Below, in pieces: positions 24,990-34,640 of a DNA stretch of 64,000 bases; position 1 is the stretch's first letter; each line of letters begins with the position of its first letter. The notes beneath the pieces were generated by a model. It was given only the letters and a program-made list of their open reading frames with translations. It did no database searches and was not told the origin of the DNA. The stretch covers positions 1 to 64,000 of the forward strand of contig DYEO01000085.1 of the NCBI GenBank assembly GCA_020725665.1, written 5' to 3'. Made by a program: the position numbers and the translations under genes. Origin of the DNA: Dethiobacter sp. Lineage in GTDB: Bacteria > Bacillota > Dethiobacteria > DTU022 > UBA8154.

Positions 24990-26000
24990 TTGCGTTATTT
25001 TAATCCGCTAAATATTTTGGTAGTGCTGCAACCCGGACTCGGCTTGCCCGACGAGTATGCAGAATTGATCAAGCAACGCTTTCCGGAAAAAGTGAAAAAT
25101 GGGGAGATTCGCATTCGTCTGCTGCAGGATGGATCAGTAAACGCCATTCCCGATGAGTATCTGGACACACATATTATCGGAACCGGTGTAATTGTGGAAC
25201 GAATACCGGAGATGAAGGACCTGCAGTGGGTGATGACTTTCAGTGCCGGTTATGATCACTGGGAGAAGTGGGGAAGGCTTCCGGCTCATATACCCCTGCT
25301 CAACTTGCCCGGTGGTTCCGGCATACCCATAGCGGAATTTGTGCTTGGATTAATGTTAAATCTTTCTAAAAAGTATACCCTGATGTGGGATAATCAAAAA
25401 GAAAGAAGATTTATACGTATTCGCGGCGAAGAACTATACGGTAAGACCCTGGGTATTGTTGGCCTTGGAGGTATTGGACGCCAGATTGCCAAAAGGGCCA
25501 AGGCATTTGATATGCGGGTCATCGGTACGGAAATACAAAAGTTGAATATCCCCTTTGTTGATGAAGTCTATCTGAGCAGTCAGGTTGATGAAGTGATTGC
25601 ACAGAGTGATTTTCTCGTGCTTGCCTGTCCGGAAACGAGCGAAACCGTGGGCATGATGAATGAGCGAACTTTCAAACTGATGAAGGAAAGTGCATACTTA
25701 ATCAACTGTGCACGCGGCTCCCTGGTTATTAAGGAAGATTTAATGAAAGCGCTCAATGAAGGGTGGATTGCAGGTGCAGCCAATGATACACAGTGGATAA
25801 AAAAACCGTTGCCCTCTTTTTTGCCCTCCGATGACGAGGTGTGGGATACGAAGGGTCTGCTGATTACGCCACACGTTTCCAGTTGGACCGACATGTACGC
25901 CCCCAGGTTTGGCGGAGCTTTTGTGGAGAATATTGATCGCTATTTGCAAGGTCTGCCCTTGACAAACGTTGTTCCCGGATTTGACGCCAATATAGCATAA
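24990..26000 (+). CDS. D-2-hydroxyacid dehydrogenase family protein
   Basis: A 336-residue NAD-dependent dehydrogenase with the split catalytic domain and Rossmann insert (GIVGLGGIGRQIAKRAKAFD). The catalytic Arg (INCARGSLV) and His (TPHVSSWTD) are present. At the usual EPLP position the sequence reads KKPLP, so the catalytic Glu seems replaced by Lys. TTG start after AGGGAGGTG. The 260-bp upstream gap (24731-24989) is AT-rich and includes an 8-codon ATG frame at 24901 with its own AAGGAGG. Role in the aromatic cluster unknown; it may act on a 2-oxo acid used by the nearby oxidoreductase. Confidence 0.8.
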   Translation: MRYFNPLNILVVLQPGLGLPDEYAELIKQRFPEKVKNGEIRIRLLQDGSVNAIPDEYLDTHIIGTGVIVERIPEMKDLQWVMTFSAGYDHWEKWGRLPAHIPLLNLPGGSGIPIAEFVLGLMLNLSKKYTLMWDNQKERRFIRIRGEELYGKTLGIVGLGGIGRQIAKRAKAFDMRVIGTEIQKLNIPFVDEVYLSSQVDEVIAQSDFLVLACPETSETVGMMNERTFKLMKESAYLINCARGSLVIKEDLMKALNEGWIAGAANDTQWIKKPLPSFLPSDDEVWDTKGLLITPHVSSWTDMYAPRFGGAFVENIDRYLQGLPLTNVVPGFDANIA

Positions 26001-26033
26001 AATCTTGCCGGAGAGCGGAAAGGATGCAGGCAT

Positions 26034-27182
26034 TTGGAATATAAAGAAATCATAGAAATATTTAAAGGAGCAGCAGCAAATCCCGGTGGGCAGGCCGGGC
26101 AATGGAAAAAAGAACATGAAGGAAAGATTTTTGGTTTCCTGCTTACCGATGTGCCGGAAGAGCTGGTCCACGCAGCCGGTTTCCTTCCTTATGCCGTCAA
26201 CGCGGAAGAGGGGATGTTGGATTTTGCCGATGCCCATCTGCAAACCTGGGCCTGTTCTTTTTCGCGCAACTCCCTTGCTGCTGCAGTACAGGGGAAATTG
26301 TCTTTCCTGGATGGTTTGATCATTCCCCAAACCTGTGATACCACCCGCATGCTTATGGGCATCTGGAAACACGTCAGACCCCTTTCATTTATGGAGAACT
26401 ACCGTCTGCCGCGGCAGGTTGACCGGCCCAGTGCCGGTGATTATCTGCACGGCGAGTTGAAACGGCTGAAAGAAAGATTGGAAGATTTCCGGGGGCGGGA
26501 GATTAAAGAAGATGAGTTGACGGAAAGTATATCTCTTTATAATCGCAACCGGCGCCTTCTCAGACGCCTCTACATGGTGCAGGTGAAAACTCCCCAACTC
26601 CTCAGCAGCAAAGATCTCTTCACGATCATCAAGGCTTCGATGGTAATGCCCCGGGAAAAGGTAAATTTTCTCCTGGAACAGTTGCTTGCGGCGTGCGAAG
26701 CAGTAACAGGCTCCGATCATAAAGTTGAAAGGCGCCGCTTGTTGATCTCCGGTACATTACTGGAACCCCTGGAGCTGCTGGATTTTATCAACGAAAAAGG
26801 GGGGCTTATTGTTGCCGATGACCTGCAAAACGGTTCCCGCTACCTGGAAGCCGATGCCGCAGAAAACGGCGATCCCCTGGAGGCACTGGTCCAGCGCCAG
26901 TTAAAGAGAATGCCCTCAGCCCTTTATGAACCCCAAAAACAGCGCAGGGCAAAGTATCTGGTCAATCTGGCCCGGGAAAAAGGAGCCCAGGGCGTATTAT
27001 TCCTGCACCTTAAATTTTGCGAGCCTGAGAATTATGATTACTATGATAATATGCAGGCCATGGAGAAGGCCGGTATTCCGGCCATGCGTGTGGAGACTGC
27101 TTTTGGCGGTATTCCACCCGGCCAACTGCAGACGAGGGTGCATGCTTTTATGGAAATGCTGGGGGGTGAGGACGTTGACTGA
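26034..27182 (+). CDS. bcrC: Class I benzoyl-CoA reductase catalytic subunit, BcrC/BzdN type
   Basis: A 382-residue member of the HgdB/2-hydroxyacyl-CoA dehydratase D-component family, which holds one half of the active-site [4Fe-4S] cluster and binds the acyl-CoA. Cys ligand candidates are in TWACSFSRN, PQTCDTTRM and LKFCEPENYDYYDN. Size matches BcrC/BzdN. The next gene overlaps by 8 bp and encodes the partner. Family membership alone would also allow a 2-hydroxyacyl-CoA dehydratase; dienoyl-CoA hydratase, Had and Oah in the same block favour benzoyl-CoA (or methyl/hydroxybenzoyl-CoA) reductase. Confidence 0.78.
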   Translation: MEYKEIIEIFKGAAANPGGQAGQWKKEHEGKIFGFLLTDVPEELVHAAGFLPYAVNAEEGMLDFADAHLQTWACSFSRNSLAAAVQGKLSFLDGLIIPQTCDTTRMLMGIWKHVRPLSFMENYRLPRQVDRPSAGDYLHGELKRLKERLEDFRGREIKEDELTESISLYNRNRRLLRRLYMVQVKTPQLLSSKDLFTIIKASMVMPREKVNFLLEQLLAACEAVTGSDHKVERRRLLISGTLLEPLELLDFINEKGGLIVADDLQNGSRYLEADAAENGDPLEALVQRQLKRMPSALYEPQKQRRAKYLVNLAREKGAQGVLFLHLKFCEPENYDYYDNMQAMEKAGIPAMRVETAFGGIPPGQLQTRVHAFMEMLGGEDVD

Positions 27183-28377
27183 AAAAATGCCCTGGCAGAC
27201 GGCGGGTTTGATGAAGGAGTTAATGGCGGACTATTATACCCGTGGCGCGGAAGCCAAGGAGAAAGGTATTCCCGTTGCCTGGGTGACCGCCGTTTTCCCT
27301 GTAGAGATCATCTATGCCGCCGGCTTGTTTCCCTTCTACCCGGAAAATTTCGGAGCAGTCGCTTCCGCACGTAAGTTGGCGGATAAACTTTCCAGTGCAG
27401 CAGAGGCAAAAGGTTATGCCCATGATCTGTGTGCCTATTCCCGCTGCGGCCTGGGCGATGCCCACAGTCGGGAACATCCAGTGGGGGAGATCGTTAAACC
27501 GGACTTGCTGCTCTGCTGCAATACACAATGCGGTAGCCTTTCCAAATGGTTTGAAGTAGCAGGGCGTTTTTATGAAGCCCCCTATTTCCTGCTCGATGCG
27601 CCGCAGATTGGCATTGAACCGGATGAGTTAAGCAAGCAATACTATACGGCCCAGTTGCAGGAGTTAATTGCCTTTTTAGAAAGTTTTAACGGTAAGAAAT
27701 TCGATTATGATCGTTTACGGGAAGTGATGGCCTATGCCAACGAGGCCTGTCGCCTCTGGAACGAGATCCTGGAAACTGCAGCCTTGAAACCGGCGCCGTT
27801 CGGCTTTTTCGATGCCTGTTTCCATATGGCTCCGATTGTGACCTGGCGCGGCACCCCGCAGGCCGTTAATTATTACCGGAACCTGCAGCAGGAATTGGAG
27901 AATCGGATCAAGAATAAGGTTTTTGCCATAGAAAATGAACGCTTTAAGCTCTACTTTGATCATATTCCCCTCTGGCCCAAGCTGCGCTGGTTTTCCGACA
28001 TTTGTGCATCTCATCATGCACTTGTGGCTGTTTCCCAGTATACCCACTCCTGGGCCTATTCCTTTGACCTGGAGCGGCCGCTGGAGAGCCTGGCGGAGAA
28101 TTATACGGAGGCATTTGTAAACCGTGTTTTCGATTACCGTATTCAACGAAAAATAAAGCTTATGCAGAGATACGACGTTGATGGGTTTATGCTATTTTCA
28201 AATCGCAGCTGCAAACCTAATGCTTTCGGCCTTTATGATAAAAAGAATATTATCAGCAAGATCACCGGTTTGCCGGGAGTCGTATTCGAAGCGGATATGT
28301 CAGACCTGCGTTTCTTTTCAGAGGCACACGTGTTAGCAAGGCTGGAGCCTTTCTTTGAGCAACTGGAGTCGGCCTGA
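27175..28377 (+). CDS. bcrB: Class I benzoyl-CoA reductase catalytic subunit, BcrB/BzdO type
   Basis: A 400-residue partner of the preceding subunit in the same dehydratase/reductase superfamily. Cys-rich blocks: DLCAYSRCGLGDAHS, LLCCNTQCGSLSKWFE and NRSCKPNAFGLYD. TTG 27175 (after GGGGGTGAGG) overlaps the upstream stop by 8 bp, implying translational coupling and a stoichiometric complex; ATG 27187 is an alternative. The ATP-driven activator subunits are not adjacent but lie 19.5 kb away at 47856-49512, unlike the contiguous bcrCBAD/bzdNOPQ operons known from Thauera and Azoarcus. Confidence 0.78.
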   Translation: MTEKMPWQTAGLMKELMADYYTRGAEAKEKGIPVAWVTAVFPVEIIYAAGLFPFYPENFGAVASARKLADKLSSAAEAKGYAHDLCAYSRCGLGDAHSREHPVGEIVKPDLLLCCNTQCGSLSKWFEVAGRFYEAPYFLLDAPQIGIEPDELSKQYYTAQLQELIAFLESFNGKKFDYDRLREVMAYANEACRLWNEILETAALKPAPFGFFDACFHMAPIVTWRGTPQAVNYYRNLQQELENRIKNKVFAIENERFKLYFDHIPLWPKLRWFSDICASHHALVAVSQYTHSWAYSFDLERPLESLAENYTEAFVNRVFDYRIQRKIKLMQRYDVDGFMLFSNRSCKPNAFGLYDKKNIISKITGLPGVVFEADMSDLRFFSEAHVLARLEPFFEQLESA

Positions 28378-28420
28378 GGAGGAATTGCTGCAAACTTATT
28401 GAAAGGAAGGTTGATTAAAG

Positions 28421-30187
28421 TTGAAAAAATTAATGACTGGCAATGAAGCTGTTGCCTATGGTGCCTATCTTAACGGTGTAAGAGTGGGTGCCGCCTATCC
28501 CGGCACTCCCAGCACGCAGATTATGGAAAATTTTGCGACTTATCCCGGTGTTTTTGCCGAATGGGCACCAAATGAAAAGGTGGCAATGGATGTGGCGATT
28601 GGTGCGGCGTTTGCAGGTACGCGGTCACTGGTTTCCACAAAACACGTAGGTTTGAATGTTGCTGCCGATTCCCTTTTTTATGCCGTGTATACCGGCATTA
28701 ATGCAGGAATGATTATCGCCTGTGCCGACGATCCGGGCATGCACAGCTCCCAGAACGAACAGGACAACCGCAATTATGCCAAGTTTGCCAAGTTACCCAT
28801 GCTTGAGCCTGCGGACAGTGAAGAAGCCAAGCAGTTTGCCGGTATTGCCTTGGAAATAAGCGAAACGTTTGATACTCCCGTAATCATACGCTTTGTCACC
28901 CGTACATCCCATTCTTCCTCGCTGGTGGAAGTTTCACCCGATCAAGTACCCCCGCCGCCGGGAGAACCCCAACCTTACAAGCGTAACCCGGAAAAACATG
29001 TTATGGTGCCCGCTTTTGCCAGGCGACGTCACCCTGTAGTCGAGGAGAGAATTAAAAAGCTCGCCGAATATGCCGAGACTCTATCAATTAACCGCATTGA
29101 GCCGGGTGACGACAGCATAGGAATCGTGGCTGCCGGCTCCGTCTACCAGTATGCTCGGGAGGTCTTTCCCCATGCCACCTTCCTTAAGCTGGGAATGGTT
29201 TATCCACTGCCGAAAAATATTATTCGTAAATTTGCCTCCATGGTAAAAACATTAGTTGTAGTTGAAGAGCTCGATCCGTTCTTCGAGGAGCAGATTCGTC
29301 TTATGGGTATTGAGGTAAAGGGAAAGGAGATTTTCCCCATGGTTGGAGAGTTTAGCCCTACCCTGGTACGGCAATGCGCCGTTGCAGCCGAGTTAATCAA
29401 CGAGTCGGGTGCGGAAGCCGAAGCAGTAGCGACTATGGCTGTCAATGCTGCGGCAAAACTGCCTATACGCCCGCCGATTTTATGCCCGGGTTGCGGCCAC
29501 CGCGGCATGTTTAACGTGCTCCGGGAAGCGGGAGTGCTCGTGCTGGGAGATATCGGCTGTTATACGCTGGGTGTGGCGCCTCCCCTTAACGCTCTGCACT
29601 TTACCGGCTGCATGGGAGCAAGTATCGGTGTGGCTCACGGTGTGGACAAAGGCAAAACCAAAGACCGTTTTGTGGCCCTGCTCGGCGATTCCACCTTTTT
29701 CCATGCAGGTCTTCACCCCATCGTCGATGTACTCTACAATCAGGGAACGACGACAACGATTATTGCCGACAACCGTACGACCGGTATGACCGGTCACCAG
29801 CACCATCCCGGCACGGGATATGTGTTACAGGGAAAACCCACCAAGTTTATCGATATTGAAAAAGTGGTGCGCGGCATTGGCTATGAAAAAGTAGATGTGT
29901 GTGACCCCTATGATATGGATACATTTAGAAAAGTACTGGAAGACCACCTGGAGAGCAGAGAGCCGTCCGTAATCATTGCCTTAAAACCCTGTGTCCTGCA
30001 GACAAAAGAAAAACATACACCCCCAAGAATAGACCCGGAGCTTTGTACAAATTGCGGCAGTTGCCTCGACATAGGTTGTTCGCCTCTTATCCAGGAGAAA
30101 GACTTTGTAAGAATAGATCCGCTGTTATGTAATGGCTGCGGGCTCTGCATGCAGGTTTGTCCCATGGAAGCAATTATTCGGGACTAG
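28421..30187 (+). CDS. iorA: Indolepyruvate:ferredoxin oxidoreductase alpha subunit-like
   Basis: A 588-residue 2-oxoacid:ferredoxin oxidoreductase. N-terminal pyrimidine-binding PFOR domain (EAVAYGAYLNGVRVGAAYPG), central domain, C-terminal TPP-binding region (GDIGCYTLG; ALLGDSTFFH; DNRTTGMTGHQHHPG) and two 4Fe-4S motifs at the end (CTNCGSCLDIGC and CNGCGLCMQVCP). Oxidatively decarboxylates aryl 2-oxo acids and reduces ferredoxin. Beside the ring reductase genes it could deliver low-potential electrons, or make an aryl-CoA from an arylpyruvate or phenylglyoxylate (inference). Pairs with iorB, 33 bp downstream. Confidence 0.92.
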   Translation: MKKLMTGNEAVAYGAYLNGVRVGAAYPGTPSTQIMENFATYPGVFAEWAPNEKVAMDVAIGAAFAGTRSLVSTKHVGLNVAADSLFYAVYTGINAGMIIACADDPGMHSSQNEQDNRNYAKFAKLPMLEPADSEEAKQFAGIALEISETFDTPVIIRFVTRTSHSSSLVEVSPDQVPPPPGEPQPYKRNPEKHVMVPAFARRRHPVVEERIKKLAEYAETLSINRIEPGDDSIGIVAAGSVYQYAREVFPHATFLKLGMVYPLPKNIIRKFASMVKTLVVVEELDPFFEEQIRLMGIEVKGKEIFPMVGEFSPTLVRQCAVAAELINESGAEAEAVATMAVNAAAKLPIRPPILCPGCGHRGMFNVLREAGVLVLGDIGCYTLGVAPPLNALHFTGCMGASIGVAHGVDKGKTKDRFVALLGDSTFFHAGLHPIVDVLYNQGTTTTIIADNRTTGMTGHQHHPGTGYVLQGKPTKFIDIEKVVRGIGYEKVDVCDPYDMDTFRKVLEDHLESREPSVIIALKPCVLQTKEKHTPPRIDPELCTNCGSCLDIGCSPLIQEKDFVRIDPLLCNGCGLCMQVCPMEAIIRD

Positions 30188-30220
30188 CTTTGATCTAAAT
30201 TTCGGAGAGGAGATATTCAG

Positions 30221-30808
30221 ATGAGAAAACTAGACTTTTTAATGGCCGGGGTTGGTGGCCAGGGCACGATTCTGGCCAGTAATATTCTGGCAGGAGCGGG
30301 TGTGGAGTTAGGTTATGATGTTAAAACGGCTGAAGTGCACGGCATGGCCCAGCGCGGAGGCTCAGTGGAGAGCCATGTACGTTGGGGCGAGAAGGTATAT
30401 TCTCCTCTGGTGGAACAGGGAAAAGTAGATTACGTAATCGGATTTGAGATGCTTGAAGCGGGAAGGTGGCCCATGTATCTCCATAAAGATTCGGTAGTGC
30501 TGATTAATCGTTACCGGATCCCCCCTCCGGCTGTAAACCTTGGTAAAGCGACCTATCCCCCCGATCAGGAAATCGAAGCCATATTATCAGGTAAAGGCAG
30601 TAGGATACTCTGGATTGATGCCACGGAGATAGCCAAGGGGCTGGGTAACCCTGCCATGGTCGGTGTGGTGTTGCTCGGAGCCCTTTCCCGGCTGGTTGGC
30701 GGCGCGGAAGATGTGTGGCAAAGTGTAATTGAACGGCAGGTCCCTGCCAAGTTTGTTGATTTGAATATACGTGCTTTCCAGGAAGGAAGGTCGTCGATGA
30801 GCGCCTGA
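30221..30808 (+). CDS. iorB: Indolepyruvate:ferredoxin oxidoreductase beta subunit-like
   Basis: A 195-residue gamma-type 2-oxoacid oxidoreductase domain, beginning FLMAGVGGQGTILASNILAG and carrying EVHGMAQRGGSVESHVRWG, both typical of IorB. Ribosome binding site CGGAGAGGAG before the ATG. Forms the IorAB complex with the preceding gene; cytoplasmic. Substrate unknown, see iorA. Confidence 0.92.
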   Translation: MRKLDFLMAGVGGQGTILASNILAGAGVELGYDVKTAEVHGMAQRGGSVESHVRWGEKVYSPLVEQGKVDYVIGFEMLEAGRWPMYLHKDSVVLINRYRIPPPAVNLGKATYPPDQEIEAILSGKGSRILWIDATEIAKGLGNPAMVGVVLLGALSRLVGGAEDVWQSVIERQVPAKFVDLNIRAFQEGRSSMSA

Positions 30809-30917
30809 AATACCAGGATTGATGCCCTTGCCGTCCAATGAAACTTTGACGCCCATGGGGCTATGCCTCATGGGCGGAAGAATAAAAAATGATCAGGACA
30901 GTATAAGGAGGTCGTTA

Positions 30918-32486
30918 ATGATGAACTTTGCCTCTTACGGTATTGTCAATGCGCAAAAATACCCTGATAAGGAGTTCCTGGTCGAACTCACACCTTCCCA
31001 GAATTTAAGACGGTCCCTGACCTGGAAAGAATTCAACGCGGAAACAAACAAAGTAGCCAATTACCTGCAGAAAGAACTGGGAGTGCAACGGGGCGATTTT
31101 GTGCTGCACCTGCAAATGAACAGCATGGAGTGGATGACCACCTTCTATGCCATTCTTCGTATTGGGGCTGTGGCCGTACCTTTGAACTTCCGTTTTGCTT
31201 CAACAGATATTAAGTATGCGGCAGATGCCTGTAACCCCAAGGTAATGATCCTGGGCGATGGTTTTCTTCCCAAGGTCCAACCGATCCAGGAAGAGATGGC
31301 AAGTATACGCTCCTATATCTGTATCGGTGAAAACGTACCTGCAGAGATGATATCTTACAAGGATGTACTCAATAACTCATCCGATGCCGATATACTGGTT
31401 GACGTGGATGGGGATGATCCGGCAGAGCTGATGTTTACCTCCGGTACCACGGGGCCACCCAAACCGGTCTGCCAGACCCATAACACCCTCTACCAGATCG
31501 GCGTGGGAAATGCCCTTACCTACGGTGGCGGTCATGAAACAGTCTACCTGGCGCCTCATCCCTTTTATCATAGTGGCAGCTTTTTCCTTTCATTTCCTTG
31601 CTACCTGGCCGGGGGGAAAATCGTTGTTCTGCTGGAGCTTAACGATCCCAGGTATATGCTTGATGCGATTTGCAGCGAGAAAGTAAACAACGGGTGGGTT
31701 ACGGTGCCTACCATGTCCGACACGGTCAATGCCATTAAAAAAGGTCTAATTGACCTGAAAGATTATGACCTGTCCCATGTAACAGGCAGTATCGTTATCG
31801 GCGCCCAGCCTGTTCCCTATGTGCTTTTCCAGGATATGAAAAAGCTGTTTCCCTTTAAAACAGGTAACATTTATGGAATTACCGAGGGAGGCGGAGGTGG
31901 AACCCTCAATCTTTATGACGGGGATGTGCTGGAACGGCCCGGTTCCATAGGCAAGCCCACCTTCAATACACTGGCCCGTGTCGTGGATGAGCAGGGGAAC
32001 GATCTTCCGGCAGGTGAGGTTGGGGAATTGCTTTTAAAGGGAACCCGTGTAATGAAAGAGTATTTTCGTAACCCTGAGATGACCGCTGCCACCGTCAAGG
32101 ACGGCTGGCTGTATACGGGGGACCTGGTACGCATGGACGAAGAGGGTTATTTCTATATTGCGGATCGTAAGAAAGACCTGATCATCAGGGGCGGTGAGAA
32201 CATCTTCCCCGTGGAAATTGAAGATGTGCTGCGCCGGCATCCCAAGGTTGCCGATGTGGCGGTAGTCGGCTACCCCCATGAACGTCTGGTGGAGATTACG
32301 ATGGCGGTTATTCAGTTGTACCCGAGCGAAACAATGACAGAAAAAGAAGTGGTGGATTTTTGCGCGGACCAGGGCCTGGCCAAGTACAAGTGGCCGGAAA
32401 AAATTATCTTTGATGAGGTAATGCGCAATGTCACCGGCAAAATCGATAAACCGCGCATCAGGCAAAAATACATCGGAACAAAATGA
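30918..32486 (+). CDS. AMP-dependent acyl-CoA synthetase (ligase 1)
   Basis: A 522-residue adenylate-forming enzyme that activates a carboxylic acid to its CoA ester. P-loop-like LMFTSGTTGPPKPV (the usual final Gly is Pro), A5 GITEGG, A7 WLYTGDLVRMDEEGY, A8 DRKKDLIIRGGENIFPVEIE and the catalytic Lys in NVTGKIDKPR. ATG 30918, immediately followed by a second ATG, after AAGGAGG. Only 12 bp separate it from ligase 2. An aromatic or cyclic acid is likely from context; the substrate cannot be fixed. Confidence 0.88.
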   Translation: MMNFASYGIVNAQKYPDKEFLVELTPSQNLRRSLTWKEFNAETNKVANYLQKELGVQRGDFVLHLQMNSMEWMTTFYAILRIGAVAVPLNFRFASTDIKYAADACNPKVMILGDGFLPKVQPIQEEMASIRSYICIGENVPAEMISYKDVLNNSSDADILVDVDGDDPAELMFTSGTTGPPKPVCQTHNTLYQIGVGNALTYGGGHETVYLAPHPFYHSGSFFLSFPCYLAGGKIVVLLELNDPRYMLDAICSEKVNNGWVTVPTMSDTVNAIKKGLIDLKDYDLSHVTGSIVIGAQPVPYVLFQDMKKLFPFKTGNIYGITEGGGGGTLNLYDGDVLERPGSIGKPTFNTLARVVDEQGNDLPAGEVGELLLKGTRVMKEYFRNPEMTAATVKDGWLYTGDLVRMDEEGYFYIADRKKDLIIRGGENIFPVEIEDVLRRHPKVADVAVVGYPHERLVEITMAVIQLYPSETMTEKEVVDFCADQGLAKYKWPEKIIFDEVMRNVTGKIDKPRIRQKYIGTK

Positions 32487-32498
32487 GAGGGATTTGAT

Positions 32499-34085
32499 AT
32501 GACTGTCAGCAAATGGTTAAATGCCGGTACAGCATTGAAAATGAATGCCCTGAATTTTCCGCAAAAATTGGGATGTCAGGACAAGTACAGGAGTTTTACT
32601 TTCAGGGAATGGAACGAACGCTCCTGTCGTCTCGCCAACATATTAAGAGAGATGGGTGTGGGCTATGGTGAGCGTGTGGCGGTCCTTGCCTACAACCGCG
32701 TGGAATGGATGGAGATTTACGCCGGTTGTGCCAAAGGAGGGCAGGTTGCCGTCCCCCTGATGTTCCGCCTTGCACCACCTGATTTTGCTTATATCGTCAA
32801 TCATGCGGAATGCAGGGCCATCATTGTGGAGGAACCCTTTGTGGAGGCGATAAACAGCATACGGGATCAACTTCCCACGGTCCCTGCTGAAAATTATATC
32901 TTTATGGGAGCGGGGAAGGCTCCTGCCGGTTACCTCCATTATGAGGAACTGCTCAGCCGGGGGGACGCGAAAGAGCCGGAGATTATGGTAGATGCGGCAG
33001 ACATCTGGACAATCATGTATACTTCGGGTACTACGGGCAGGCCAAAAGGGGTTGTGCGCACGCATGAAAGCTACATAGCCCAATACATGATCAATAATAT
33101 CAATATGGAGGTCAGGCCGACCGATAAACCGCTCATGGTTATGCCCATGTGCCATGTTAATTCCATTTATTACTCCTTTCCCTATACGTTTGTGACCGCT
33201 CCGGTCATGGTTTACAACATGACCAGTTTCGATGCAGAAGATTTGTTGAAAACTATGGCGGAGTATGGCATTACCTTCACCTCCCTTGTTCCCACACACT
33301 ATACGATGATCCTTTCTTTGCCCGGAGAGATACGTGCAAAATATGATGTCAGCTCTATCAGGCAACTGCTTATATCCTCCGCGCCGGCCAGGAAAGAATT
33401 AAAACTCAGCATCATGGAATTTTTCAAGTCGGCGGAGCTATGGGAGGCGTACGGTTCCACAGAAGCGGGACTGATTACCTACCTGCGTCCGGAAGACCAG
33501 TTAACCAAGCTTGGATCCATCGGGCGCGAGGTTTTTGGCATCGATCGCATCAAGCTGCTGGACGAAGCGGGAAATGAGGTTCCCGACGGTGAGGTTGGTG
33601 AACTCTATACCCGCTCTCCCAATGCTTTCCGGGAATACTGGAAGGACCCGGAGAAAACGCAGGAGGTCTTTCGCGGCGAATGGTGTACAGCCGGTGATAT
33701 GGGTAAAAAGGATGAAGAGGGTTATTACTACCTTGTAGATCGTAAAAAGAACATGATTATTACCGGCGGCGAAAATGTTTTTCCCTCGGAGGTGGAAAGC
33801 ATCGTCGCTTCACACCCGGCAGTTAAGGATGTTGCCGTAATCGGCGTACCCGATGCTAAATGGGGTGAAACGGTAAAGGCCGTGGTGATCCTGCACCAGG
33901 GATATAAGCCCGATGCTGGAATGGCAAAAGAAATCATGGAGCACTGCAAGGGAAAAATCGCCGGTTATAAACGACCCAAGTCCGTCGATTTTATCAATGA
34001 TGAGGAAATGCCCCGCACGGCAACAGGAAAGATTCTGCACCGGGTTTTACGGGAAAAGTACGGGACCTGGAGCCAGGCACAGTAA
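32499..34085 (+). CDS. AMP-dependent acyl-CoA synthetase (ligase 2)
   Basis: A 528-residue paralogue of ligase 1, with canonical YTSGTTGRPKGVVRTH, AYGSTEAGL, WCTAGDMGKKDEEGYYYL, DRKKNMIITGGENVFPSEVE and the catalytic Lys in RTATGKILHRVLR. Same operon as ligase 1 and iorAB. It resembles fatty-acid/4-chlorobenzoate-type ligases more than classic benzoate-CoA ligase, so dicarboxylic or alicyclic acids are also possible substrates. Confidence 0.88.
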   Translation: MTVSKWLNAGTALKMNALNFPQKLGCQDKYRSFTFREWNERSCRLANILREMGVGYGERVAVLAYNRVEWMEIYAGCAKGGQVAVPLMFRLAPPDFAYIVNHAECRAIIVEEPFVEAINSIRDQLPTVPAENYIFMGAGKAPAGYLHYEELLSRGDAKEPEIMVDAADIWTIMYTSGTTGRPKGVVRTHESYIAQYMINNINMEVRPTDKPLMVMPMCHVNSIYYSFPYTFVTAPVMVYNMTSFDAEDLLKTMAEYGITFTSLVPTHYTMILSLPGEIRAKYDVSSIRQLLISSAPARKELKLSIMEFFKSAELWEAYGSTEAGLITYLRPEDQLTKLGSIGREVFGIDRIKLLDEAGNEVPDGEVGELYTRSPNAFREYWKDPEKTQEVFRGEWCTAGDMGKKDEEGYYYLVDRKKNMIITGGENVFPSEVESIVASHPAVKDVAVIGVPDAKWGETVKAVVILHQGYKPDAGMAKEIMEHCKGKIAGYKRPKSVDFINDEEMPRTATGKILHRVLREKYGTWSQAQ

Positions 34086-34118
34086 AGGGAAGTAACAGTT
34101 CAGGGTTTTTTTACAAGC

Positions 34119-34200
34119 GAAGCTGCGGGGACGGTTCGAGTGTCTCCGAAGCGAAGCGAAGGACCGAAGGGAAGACGATGGAACCGCGTCCCCCTGCTTC
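34119..34200. repeat. REP-like imperfect palindrome
   Basis: Arms 34119-34137 and 34181-34200 (GAAGC..GGGGACG..GTTC) are complementary with small bulges around a GAAGCGAAGC-rich loop. It lies in a 555-bp gap (34086-34640) before the TRAP operon. The rest of that gap is AT-rich, with no gene seen; it probably holds the TRAP promoter. Confidence 0.6.
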
Positions 34201-34640
34201 GCGGTGCATAGCCGCTATGTAAATAATCATATTGATGTGCTTGCCGGTATGATTGCCTGCACACCATGTTACGCAACAGTCAATGTTTAATTATCAATTT
34301 TCCATGGTTTACAGTGTCGGTCAGGGCATCAGGTTAATTGGAAACTCCAAAAGATCTTGCCTTTTTATGGTCTTATGTGATAACATTATTATTAATATTT
34401 ACAATATGTCAACTTAATACACTTTTCAACCATGTCTATATAATTCATCACTGCCCTATCGCATAGGTTAAGTAAAAGAGCAAAAGTTTTGGTGAACTTA
34501 CCGCTCGTCATAATTACTGTATGCTTGTAACCTGGTGCATCTGCAGGCATCGATGAGTAAGGGGGGTGATAAGACAGATATAGGCACGGCGGGATTAGTG
34601 TGGGGTTTTGAATCAATACTCCGAAGGAGGGTCAAAAGAA

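Noticed and set aside
34580..34600. Sigma-54 promoter before dctP (AGGCACGG)
   Set aside because: No GC at the required -12 position.
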